This document shows positions 25,690 through 36,300 of a stretch of DNA of 64,000 nt, one piece after another. The position numbers and the translations under genes were made by a program. Numbering within the stretch: the stretch's first letter is position 1; every line of letters starts with the position of its first letter. The notes beneath the pieces are model-generated. The model made no database searches. It had not been told where the DNA came from and was given only the letters and a program-made list of their open reading frames with translations. Source of the DNA: Parasponia andersonii (taxonomy: Eukaryota; Streptophyta; Magnoliopsida; Rosales; Cannabaceae); the NCBI GenBank assembly GCA_002914805.1, contig JXTB01000491.1, positions 216,258-280,257 of the forward strand, in the 5' to 3' direction.

Positions 25690-26152
25690 TGTCAAGCGGT
25701 GGAACACGGTTTGGCTCCGTGTACAAGCCGTGTTTAATACACGGTGAAGAGAAAAAAATAGCCAATTAATATACCGTGTACAAAACGTGTGAAGAGTTGG
25801 AAAGGGTTGGTTATCTCAAACCTATAAATAGGGACCCTATTCCTCATTTGTTTTCATCCCAAAAAGAGTGAAATACACCAAGTGTAAAGTGAGAGTAAAA
25901 ATTGAGAGTTTTTATTCTTGAGAGTTAAGAAAAAAATACAGTTTTTCTCTTGGGTGTATTCAGGGTCTGGGATGTGAGTTGAGAGTGTTGAGTGTAAACA
26001 CTTGTAAAGGTTCTTTTTCTCCCAATAGTGAAAATCTGCAGCAGCTCCGTGGACGTAGCCAATTTGGTGAATCACGCTAATTTTGTGTGTCCTATTCATT
26101 TATTTTATCGCTTCCACTATTGTGTGTCTATTGGGGAGGTTATTCCCTAACA
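25690..26152 (+). repeat. Left LTR of the copia element
   Basis: It begins TGTCAAGCGG and ends CCCTAACA. It has a strong TATA box, TATAAATA, at 25823-25830. The upstream part carries several CCGTGT/ACACGG words in both orientations, a plausible enhancer-like array. Confidence 0.95.
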
Positions 26153-26154
26153 AC

Positions 26155-26166
26155 TGGTATCAGAGC
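26155..26166 (+). other. Primer-binding site of the copia element
   Basis: TGGTATCAGAGC is complementary to the 3' part of plant initiator Met-tRNA, the usual copia primer. It starts two bases after the left LTR end. Confidence 0.9.
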
Positions 26167-26189
26167 GAGGTTCGATTTTAGTGGGAGCG

Positions 26190-28732
26190 ATGGTCGGAGG
26201 TGAAGGATCAGGACCCGGAATTGATAAGTTCGACGGTACAGACTTCTCGTACTGGAGATTGCAGATCAATGATTATCTGCATAGTAAAAAATTGCATCAG
26301 CCTCTATCAGGGAAGAAACCGGAGAAGATGGAGGACGATGACTGGCAACTCCTTGATCGACAGGTGTTAGGCGTAATCCGATTAACGCTAACGAAGAACG
26401 TTGCTCATAATGTGGCGGAGGCAAAAACCACAGCAGAGATGATGAGNNNNNNNNNNNNNNNNNNNNNNNNNNNNNNNNNNNNNNNNNNNNNNNNNNNNNN
26501 NNNNNNNNNNNNNNNNNNNNNNNNNNNNNNNNNNNNNNNNNNNNNNNNNNNNNNNNNNNNNNNNNNNNNNNNNNNNNNNNNNNNNNNNNNNNNNNNNNNN
26601 NNNNNNNNNNNNNNNNNNNNNNNNNNNNNNNNNNNNNNNNNNNNNNNNNNNNNNNNNNNNNNNNNNNNNNNNNNNNNNNNNNNNNNNNNNNNNNNNNNNN
26701 NNNNNNNNNNNNNNNNNNNNNNNNNNNNNNNNNNNNNNNNNNNNNNNNNNNNNNNNNNNNNNNNNNNNNNNNNNNNNNNNNNNNNNNNNNNNNNNNNNNN
26801 NNNNNNNNNNNNNNNNNNNNNNNNNNNNNNNNNNNNNNNNNNNNNNNNNNNNNNNNNNNNNNNNNNNNNNNNNNNNNNNNNNNNNNNNNNNNNNNNNNNN
26901 NNNNNNNNNNNNNNNNNNNNNNNNNNNNNNNNNNNNNNNNNNNNNNNNNNNNNNNNNNNNNNNNNNNNNNNNNNNNNNNNNNNNNNNNNNNNNNNNNNNN
27001 NNNNNNNNNNNNNNNNGGTAATACCATTGAATGACATCCCAGTAGACGGCCAGAAAGATCAAGAAGCTGTAGCACCAGCGGTAGACCCACAGACCCCAGT
27101 GGGTGAACTCAGAAGATCTTCCAGAACAATTCGACCTCCTCAGAGATATTCTCCGGCACTGCATTACATTCTACTGACTGATAAAGGCGAGCCAGAGAGT
27201 TATGAAGAAGTGGTGCAGAATGATGAGTCAATCAAGTGGGAGTTAGCCATGAAAGATGAGATGGAGTCACTGGCGTCCAATCAGACATGGGAACTGGCCG
27301 AACTACCAGAAGGAAATAAGACATTACACAATAAGTGGGTGTACCGAATAAAGAAGAACATGATGGTAGCAAACGGTACAAAGCAAGACTTGTTGTCAAA
27401 GGCTTTCAACAGAAGGAAGGCATCGACTACACCGAGATTTTCTCTCCAGTGGTCAAATTGACCACTATCAGAACAGTACTTGGGTTGGTGGCTAAAGAAG
27501 ACTTGCATCTAGAGTAATTAGATGTCAAGACGGCATTTCTTCATGGTGACCTGGAGGAAGAAATTTACATGAAACAGCCACAAGGTTTTGAAATACGAGG
27601 GAAGGAGAGAATGGTGTGTAAACTTCATAAGAGCCTGTATGGCCTAAAACAGGCTCCAAGACAGTGGTACAATAAGTTCGATGCGTTTATGAGTAATAAT
27701 GGTTACTTGCGATGTTAGGCAGACCACTGCTGTTATGTGAAAAGGTTTGACAATTCTTATATTATTCTACTTTTATATGTAGATGATATGTTGATTGTTG
27801 GAGCTAATATGGAGGAAATTGATAAGCTCAAGAAAGAATTGTCAATGGAGTTTTCTATGAAGGATTTGGGAGCTGCAAAGCAAATCCTTGGGATGAGGAT
27901 TTCTAGAGCAAATGGAGTTTTGAAGCTATCTCAAGAGGAGTATGTGAAGAAGGTGCTTAGCAGATTCAACATGAATGGTGCAAAGCCTGTAAGTACTCCT
28001 TTGGCTAGTCACTTCAAACTAACCAAGGAGCAGTCACCCTCAACAGAGCAGGAGCGAGCTTATATGGCCAAGGTGTCTTATTCTTCTGCTATTGGCAGTC
28101 TTATGTATGCCATGGTGTGTACCAGACCGGATATAGCACATGCAGTGGGAGTTGTGAGCCGATACATGAGTAATCCAGGAAAACAGCACTGGGAAGCAGT
28201 GAAGTGGATTCTCAGATACTTGAGAGGTATTAGTAATATGTCACTGTGCTTCAAAAAGTTAGATATAGGTTTACAAGGCTATGTAGATGCTGATATAGCT
28301 GGTGATGTAGACGGCAGGAAGAGTACTACTGGATATGTATTCACATTAGTTGGTACAGCGGTTAGCTGGGTCTCAAAGCTACAAAAGATTGTCGCTCTAT
28401 CTACAACTGAAGCAGAGTATGTTGCTGTGACAGAAGCAAGCAAGGAGTTGATATGGTTGCAGAGTTTCTTGGAGGAACTGGGTCAGAATTATGGGAAGAG
28501 CACTTTGCATTGTGACAGTCAAAGTGCTATTCATCTGGCAAAGAATCCTGTTTATCATGCTCGGACAAAGCATATACAGGTTCGGTATCACTTCATACGC
28601 TCAGCTTTGGAAGATGGAGTCTTGGTGCTAGAGAAGATTCCAGGAAGCAAAAATCCTGCTGATATGTTAACGAAGACTGTGACTATTGACAAACTGAAGC
28701 TGTGTTCGGCTTCAACTGGCTTGCAAGAGTAA
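26190..28732 (+). pseudogene. Copia gag-pol polyprotein, interrupted by an assembly gap and inactivating lesions
   Basis: The gag N-terminus runs from ATG 26190 (FDGTDFSYWRLQINDYL) to the gap at 26447. The gag remainder, protease and most of integrase would lie in the gap or be missing. After the gap come the integrase/RT linker (LRRSSRTIRPP) and the start of reverse transcriptase. A frame change occurs near 27344-27353. Stops occur at about 27516 and 27717. RT motifs include [21 protein letters not shown] and YVDDMLIVG. RNase H has YVDADIAGDVDGRKSTTGY, STTEAEYVA and HTRTKHI-like ARTKHIQVRYH, and ends at TAA 28730-28732. This copy cannot encode a full polyprotein. The remaining 27737-28732 frame is intact. 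Confidence 0.92.
26447..27016. other. Assembly gap, 570 N
   Basis: Unknown sequence inside the copia element. The true length may differ. An intact copia internal region is normally much longer than what is present here, so either sequence is missing in the gap or the element is internally deleted. Confidence 0.99.
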
Positions 28733-28803
28733 TAATGAGGAGATGAGTTGTTGCATTGATCAAGTATGAAGACATAATTGAAATTAGTCTTCAAGTGGGA
28801 GAT

Positions 28804-29151
28804 TGTCAAGCGGTGGAACACGGTTTGGCTCCATGTACAAGCCGTGTTTAATACACGGTGAAGAGAAAAAAATAGCCAATTAATATACCGTGTACAAAAC
28901 GTGTGAAGAGTTGGAAAGGGTTGGTTATCTCAAACCTATAAATAGGGACCCTATTCCTCATTTGTTTTCATCCCAAAAAGAGTGAAATACACCAAGTGTA
29001 AAGTGAGAGTAAAAATTGAGAGTTTTTATTCTTGAGAGTTAAGAGAAAAATACAGTTTTTCTCTTGGGTGTATTCGGGGTCTGGGGTGTGAGTTGAGAGT
29101 GTTGAGTGTAAACACTTGTAAAGGTTCTTTTTCTCCCAATAGTGAAAATCT
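28804..29151 (+). repeat. Truncated extra LTR copy ending at a single N
   Basis: Bases 28754-29151 (end of the internal region plus the first 348 bp of the LTR) recur at 29153-29550 with no difference that I could find. They are joined by one N at 29152. The break falls in mid-LTR, which favours an assembly overlap that was not merged over a biological tandem LTR. Confidence 0.8.
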
Positions 29152-29202
29152 NCATTGATCAAGTATGAAGACATAATTGAAATTAGTCTTCAAGTGGGAG
29201 AT

Positions 29203-29665
29203 TGTCAAGCGGTGGAACACGGTTTGGCTCCATGTACAAGCCGTGTTTAATACACGGTGAAGAGAAAAAAATAGCCAATTAATATACCGTGTACAAAACG
29301 TGTGAAGAGTTGGAAAGGGTTGGTTATCTCAAACCTATAAATAGGGACCCTATTCCTCATTTGTTTTCATCCCAAAAAGAGTGAAATACACCAAGTGTAA
29401 AGTGAGAGTAAAAATTGAGAGTTTTTATTCTTGAGAGTTAAGAGAAAAATACAGTTTTTCTCTTGGGTGTATTCGGGGTCTGGGGTGTGAGTTGAGAGTG
29501 TTGAGTGTAAACACTTGTAAAGGTTCTTTTTCTCCCAATAGTGAAAATCTGCAGCAGCTCCGTGGACGTAGCCAATTTGGTGAACCACACTAATTTTGTG
29601 TGTCCTATTCATTTATTTTATCGCTTCCACTATTGTGTGTCTATTGGGGAGGTTATTCCCTAACA
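29203..29665 (+). repeat. Right LTR of the copia element
   Basis: Same length as the left LTR with six substitutions. TATA box at 29336-29343. It is followed directly by the ATTAG target copy at 29666-29670. Confidence 0.95.
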
Positions 29666-30123
29666 ATTAGTGAATGAAAAATCTACGGAACTCTATCGAA
29701 ACATCATCGAGGGACAGTCGAACTTTGTGTAATGGTCATTGCCAGATGGTCGAATTTTGTTCAAAATTAAGCTCTCACCGAGCTAGATATAGCTCTATCC
29801 CTGCCTCCAAGTCATGTAACACACATATTGCAGTAATCCAAGCAGCACTAGGTACAAACCTCAAAAGAGATTTTGCACGTCAGTGGTCCCTAAGGTACGT
29901 AGTAGAGGCTCATTCATAAAAGCTATAAAAAGGGTGGTTTCACTACCTTGTTAAGAAGTTGTATCCACATTGTCTACAATAATATTTCCATGAGAGATCA
30001 ACATGTAGAAATTATGGATAAAAAAATAGTCTAAATTATAGTTTGCTAGCTTTAAGTGTAGAGACATTGTAATGTACTTAATTTTAGATCATAGCCTCTT
30101 AATACATTCTACCTTGAGAGTGT

Positions 30124-30131
30124 CTTGCATG
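30124..30131. repeat. Left target-site duplication of the hAT-like element
   Basis: CTTGCATG is matched at 31406-31413 by CTTGCATA (7 of 8). Eight bases is the hAT duplication length. Confidence 0.65.
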
Positions 30132-31405
30132 TAAGAATAGCAATGGGTCGAGTTCAAGACATGTATAGTTATCTTGTCCCCTTTTCCCCTCCTCCTCCCT
30201 CCCTCTCCGGTGCTCAGGAGGAAAAATTAAACCCATACTCATTTCATTTACTTATTTAAGTTGGCAGAACGGATTCAGGTATTCCCTGAATGGGAAAGCG
30301 AATACCCATAAACTTATCAGTTAATTTACTCATTTAAGTTGGCAGAACGGATTTAGGTATTCCCCGAATGGGAAGGCGGAATACCCATAAACCTATTAGT
30401 TAGAAAAAAAAAATCTATATATATATATTTATTACTCATTTTTACACAACATCAAGCAAATTTAAACCATATTTAACCACAATACTACAATCCAAAACGA
30501 AATAAGTCTAAAAATATAACAATTGTCTAACACAAAAGAATAATAAATAAAAGACGACATATCATAATATTCTGAAATAATTTTCAATCTTGATCGAATC
30601 TCTTGTTTTTTATGCCCTTTATTCGACTTCTCTTGTATGATTTTGTTTCGCCGAGAAAAAAATTATAAAAGAAAAGGCAAGTAAAATATTTTAGAGATTA
30701 TTAAACAAAAAATATTTTATAGAATTCTATACATTTTTTAAACTAATTTTGAAATTTATCTACCTATTCTTATCATAATATGTGTGTGTATATATACAAA
30801 TATATTATTTTCTTAATTTTTTTAAAAAAACAAAAGTGCAAAAAAGACCAATATTCCTCTCTATATAGCCATCCTAGAACTTAAGCTATAGCTTTTTATT
30901 AAATTTACAAATATAAATTAAGTGTAATTATAAATTACCGAAGATGACTGGTGGTTGTGTGGTTATGGAGGTCCAAACTTCAAGTCTTACCGCCTTAGAA
31001 TTGCATTTGCTTAATGGAAATAATGCTTAAGTTTTTTTTTTTTTTTCCCCAACTTTCTTTAATCTTGCTGGTGGGCTTATGGATATATTGTAAGTTGTGA
31101 GATAACTGTATTATAATGGGCTTAGGGCTTGGTTATTCTTTAAGCAGTGGGCTTAAGTGTTTCTTACTTGCAATATCTATTTAATATATATATACATATA
31201 TATATTTATATTTTTTTAAAAAATAACATATAATTATATAACCGAGTCAGGTTCGGCAACGTGTACCTATGAACTCAAACCCAATTCGGGTTTTATCTCG
31301 AAAAACTGAACCCGACCTAAAAATCCAAATAATCAGGTACTACTTGCCCAATTAAGGTTGGGTATCCGTGAATAAACGAATTTTCGGGTTAAATTACTAT
31401 CCCTA
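30132..31405. mobile_element. Non-autonomous hAT-like transposon
   Basis: The left end TAAGAATAGCAAT and the inverted right end TAGGGATAGTAAT agree at 10 of 13 positions. Both continue into GGGT/CCCG-rich words (GGGTCGAGTTC on the left, inverted CGGGTT runs on the right), typical of a common plant hAT family beginning TAGGGATGGCAATGGGT. An 8-bp near-perfect target duplication flanks it. The 1274-bp interior has no coding capacity that I can see and contains a 78-bp tandem duplication. Confidence 0.7.
30247..30402. repeat. 78-bp tandem duplication inside the hAT-like element
   Basis: Two copies (30247-30324 and 30325-30402) share TTGGCAGAACGGATT, GGTATTCCC, GAATGGGAA and AATACCCATAAAC. The unit itself contains inverted words (GGTATTCCC and GAATACC). 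Confidence 0.85.
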
Positions 31406-32070
31406 CTTGCATATGACAATTAGTACCTAGTGATTCCTTGTTTGAGGCAGAAAAATCCCAGATGCAGTGAAGGATGACACACAGATAGTTAGGAATCACC
31501 CAACATTTAGTGTTATACCATATAAAAATTATATATTAAAAAACATATATATTTTTTGTTTTTGTTTTTTTTTTTTTTTAAAAAAACAGGTTCGAAGAAG
31601 AAGAAAAGAGCAAGGAGAAAAAAAAACGTAAACTAAACGAGGGAGAAAATTAGATGAGTTGGAAAAGAAAATTGATATATTGTTTATTAATTATCGTAAT
31701 TTCTAATAGATTTTATATGGCAGCTTCCTTTTCATTTACATATATCCCCTAACTGAGGGAGCACGTGTTTACATTATTTTCTCGGATCATCGATTTCGGT
31801 TAACATGCTCCACATGAGCGAATCTTACACTTTTCAGTAATAATAGCTTATGTGGATTATTTGTGTAAAGAACTAAAAGTTAAGCGATTTGTTTTTTTTT
31901 TCAAAACAAATTTATGCATTAGTTATTTGCTTGTGTGAGGGAAAGTGGAATCATGGAGCAGTGGAGAGAGAGAGATATAGATAGATAGAGAGAGAAAGAT
32001 GATCTCAAGGCCGTCTCCGTCTCTCTGCTCCGACGTGCATAACTTCCTCTAAATTTTCATAGTTATTGAG
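31406..32070. other. Intergenic DNA, no gene
   Basis: AT-rich with a T-run at 31565-31579 and a (GA/TAGA)n stretch at about 31964-31997. Nothing else recognised. Confidence 0.6.
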
Positions 32071-32576
32071 AAAACGACAACACAAGAGAACAACAGGCAC
32101 ACAAAATGACAACTACATCAAAAAAAAAAAAAAAAAAAAAAACAACAGGCACTTAAAACGGATAACAAAACAATGAAAGAAATACGACGACGAATGAAAG
32201 TGAGAAACAACGTCATATTATATTGATAGTTGATAGACTTTTAAAAAGGACAATAAAAAACCGACAGTAACTAGATAAAAACGACAACAATTCATAAACT
32301 GCGGTAAAACTGTAAATGATTATGAAATGAAAAACGACAAAAAGCAAAAAAAAAAAAAAAAGAAAAAATTGAAATGAATATAAAAATGATAATTGAAGGA
32401 AAAAAAAAAAACCAAAAAAAAACGACAACTAGATTAGAAATCGTAGTATCATGTAGAACAAAATTATAAGAAGAAACGACAACAAAAGACAAAAAACATA
32501 GCTTATCAAAAAAGGAAAAAATAGCGACAACACATCATAGTGAAAACGACCCATATTAAAAACGACATGTAGTAAT
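32071..32576. repeat. Cluster of AACGACA motifs, possible CACTA-type remnant
   Basis: About a dozen ACGAC cores, mostly in the same orientation (AAACGACAAC-like), are spread over 500 bp and separated by A-runs. The words CAACAGGCAC repeat at 32091 and 32143. The right edge reads AACGACATGTAGTAATG, whose complement resembles a degraded CACTACATGTCG terminus. This is suggestive of an internally deleted CACTA element, not proof. Confidence 0.45.
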
Positions 32577-33328
32577 GTCCGACTTCTACACCAACGCCCA
32601 TTGTAAACCCAAAAGTCTCAATCCTTACGAATTATTTCACATCATAAACTTGATTTTAAGCTCATTATTTTACAAAGAATTACGAATTATCCTTTTTGTA
32701 ACAGTTGGTGTCGACTCGACCAAGTGCGTAGGTCATAAATTAAACAGAGAAGAGAAGAAAAGAAAAATCAAATGAAATGAAATGAAATGATAATGATAAT
32801 GATACCCATAATAATGCTAATAATAAGACAATTTGACATATAAAGTTGAGAAGTCCCCAACGTATACCACGTGGACAAACAGAGAATTCCAACGGTGAAG
32901 ATTCTAAAAGCCAAAACGCGTTAAGGAGTGATTGAGTTGGCTTTGCTGGCTGAGAAAACAGTAAGAATGGAGGAATATCATTGGCATTAGCAATTTTAGA
33001 AATTAAGCAAAAGCAAAATTCGGTCAATCCAATCCGATCCATAGCCGCCGCCACTCTGGAATGAATCCGACACGCGCTTCCCTAAACGCGTGGTCCAACT
33101 ACAGTTTTGACTTCAAAACCAAAGTAGCGCCAACGACAATCTTTGCTTCTGTTCGCTGTTATCTTTTTCATACATTAATTAATAAATTCATTTAATCAAA
33201 AAGAAATCCCTAAATTCCCAAATCAAGTCTCCATTTTTAAATTCAATTCCCCCAAATCTCCGTTTCACTTCCGCGCACTCTCTCTCTCTCTCTCTCGATC
33301 GGCTCTGGTTCTCGAAGATCCATCGGCT

Positions 33329-36300
33329 ATGGCTCCAAAGGATCCGAAACAAGGTGGCGGTTTCTTCGCCTCGATCGCTTCCGGTTTGTCCAATTTTGGG
33401 AGCGCCATGACCAAATCTGTCAATGGGTATTTCAATTCATCTTCTTATTGGCCTGGTTTCATTAATGTATACTCTTTTTTTGGTTTGAATTCTCTTGCTT
33501 CTGCCACTCGTTTGATCTGTTTCATTTAGCTTATGATCTAAATTCTATGCTGGAGATCTGTGTATTGTAATCTGTCCCAGTGGATGTGGCCTCCACTGAG
33601 GAAAGTTTTCTATTTCCTGGGCTATTTCATTTAGTGGTTGAATTGGTTTATGCTCCGATGATTGCTTCAAACTTTACTATGCTACCAAATTACCTATTGA
33701 TACTCTAGTTTATTGACGCTTTTGTTGATTTGTGTACCACCCAGTTTACTGGGTTATGAAGGGCTTGAAGTCATTAACCCAGAAGGAGGAACAGAGGACG
33801 TTGAAGAGGAAGCAAGGAGAGGGAGATGGAAACAGGAGGTACACGTCTAATGTTATTCCATGACGATTCTGTATGCTATTGTTTCTTGATATACATATAT
33901 ATATACTTATACTTTTTTTTCAAATCATAATTCAGAACTAATTTGTTTTATTCCTTATTTTCTTAGGACCGAGATAGTTACTGGAAGATGATGCAAAAGT
34001 ATATAGGATCTGATGTTACGTCAATGGTTACCCTTCCAGTTCTTATTTTTGAGCCAATGTCTATGCTGCAGAAAATGGCTGAGGTTAACGCTATTTCTTA
34101 TTCTTAATTGTCGCCTTACATATTGACATTCTCTCAAGTAGTATATGTGTGTCCTTTAGTTCATGCATCCGACGTCGCTTGGTGCACAGCTGATATTGTC
34201 GACTGTGATGTCAAGCTTACTCACGATATGTAATTTTTGTCTTCCTAGCAATAAATCTTCTGTATGCTTGCTTTCGTTTTCTATTTTATTGCTCTTGATA
34301 GCAAAGGATTAGGGCATTTATGACAATCGTCTCTTGGATCAGTCATATACAGAAGTTCAAGTACTTTCCATTTCAAATTTTGGATTTTCACTACTCTATA
34401 GGCCTTGTAGCTAGTCCAACTAGTTACATGGTACTTGGATTTAGTTGTCTCGCCTATTTGGCTTTCTTTCATTAGCTAGGTGCTGCTTCTTTTATTTTTC
34501 ATGTCCATTACATATCTATCTATGTATATAAATACATTGTATTAATTTTTTCCATCAAGCTCTGTACATTATATATATATACGTCTCTGCTTGTGTATAA
34601 TTTGATTGGTACACCTACATATACTCATCTCATACATACACGATTGTGATCTTATACCTACCTTTTACCGGTGTAGGACATGATGCTTTTCTTTATGAGA
34701 GTGCATATTTTACCAATGGATCTTATAAGTACTTTTGTCACAGCTGATGGAGTACTCCTACCTCTTAGAACTGGCAGATGAATCTGAGGATCCTTACTTG
34801 AGAATGATGTATGCTGGTAAGAATCTCTCTCTCACGCTCTTGCTTGTTTTGTCTATCTATGCATGCATAATGCATTCTACAGTGACTAACTTTCAGTTGT
34901 TGGTTGCAGCTTCATGGTTTATATCTGTTTATACCGCCTTTGATCGAACATGGAAGCCTTTTAATCCAATTCTTGGTGAGACTTACGAGTTGGTTAATCA
35001 TCACGGCATTACATTCATTGCAGAACAGGTAATTTCTAATGAATTGCACTTGCATTCTCTTTTTCACGTGAACCTCAGGTTGGTAGATATTAACTGCTAA
35101 CTGCGGTTGGCGGCCAGTTAGTTTGATAATGTGTATATTACTAAGTACTTAAATAGGGTATCCCTTCAATATCCTTTCAGGTTAGTCATCACCCTCCAAT
35201 TGGTGCTGCACATGCTGAAAATGAGCATTTTTCTTACGACATAACTTCGAAGGTGAAAACCAAGTTTTTGGGGAACTCAATTGATGTTTATCCAGTTGGA
35301 AGGTAATATTATTTTCATACTTTTTTCGGTCTACTTGTCATTTCATTTTGCATCCCATTTTTCTATAATGCTTCTTATTAACAGACTTTCTACATTTCGT
35401 TTTGTTGTTACTTTAATTTTTTCTGAATGGCTTCTTAGCAATGAACTTGGTAACTACTAACTTCCATATGCTTATCAAGAGTCATAATTCTGTAATGAAG
35501 CTCTTCAAACTTTGAATAACCGGAATGTTTTATGCATTAATATGCTGACTTTTTTGTTGAACTTCTAGAAAGTATAAACCTTAATTTAAAACATATATGA
35601 CTGTTTATTTGATTGACATTTTTTGGACATGGACTTAAGTGGAGTCTATGTTGCTTAAAGTACAGTGGAAACTAGGAAAGAAAAGTTAGCATTGTGCGGT
35701 ATCATACTTTTTTGTTTATTTTCATTCTGGCTTAAAGTCATCTCAGCTTTCGCTTGCCTTGTAAATGAGACCATATAGAATACACATCAAATTCAAATGT
35801 TACAGTTGCAGTTTTATTACTCATTTGGATATTTATTTTCCTTGAGTGAGCATAGTCTCTAATTATTTGCTTATTTTGAACTAATTTTGGTTGCAGAACA
35901 CGTCTGGTCCTCAAAAAGGATGGTGTAGTCCTAGAATTGGTACCTCCTCCAACAAAAGTGAACAACTTAATATTTGGCCGTACTTGGATCGACTCACCCG
36001 GGGAGATGGTTCTGACAAATTTGACCACTGGAGACAAAGTCGTACTATTTTTTCAGCCATGTGGATGGTTTGGGTATGATAGCGTTCCCTTTCAAGCTTC
36101 TTGTCTATAATATAGTTAGTTTATTAAAGTCTGATGTGGGTTATTTTGATCATACAACCGATTTGAAAATAAATTATGGGAAGAACCCAACAAGTTTAAA
36201 GAAAATGATTCTATGGTTATGGTTTACATGGTTAAGCCGAATATTCAGGGATTGAAGTCTAGTTTTTGAGTTTTGCATATATATACTATCTACTTATTTA

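Larger units (their letters stand above)
25690..29665 (+). mobile_element. Ty1/copia LTR retrotransposon, recent but defective
   Basis: Two 463-bp LTRs (25690-26152 and 29203-29665) begin TG and end CA. The element is flanked by the 5-bp duplication ATTAG (25685-25689 and 29666-29670). A primer-binding site complementary to initiator Met-tRNA (TGGTATCAGAGC, 26155) follows the left LTR. A polypurine tract (AAGTGGGAGA, 28793-28802) precedes the right-end LTR sequence. The order gag, integrase end, reverse transcriptase, RNase H defines copia. The LTRs differ at six positions, all transitions (about 1.3%). Gag is cut by a 570-base gap (26447-27016), and pol has a frame break and two stops. An extra partial LTR copy at 28804-29151 looks like an assembly duplication. 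Confidence 0.95.

Noticed and set aside
26266..27164. Long minus-strand frames across the N gap
   Set aside because: Their length comes from unknown bases translated as X. The real coding strand is plus (copia).
32740..33054. 104-residue minus-strand open frame upstream of the ORP gene
   Set aside because: No family motif. It overlaps the ORP promoter region and has a hydrophobic but unpatterned translation. Divergent transcription is possible but unsupported.
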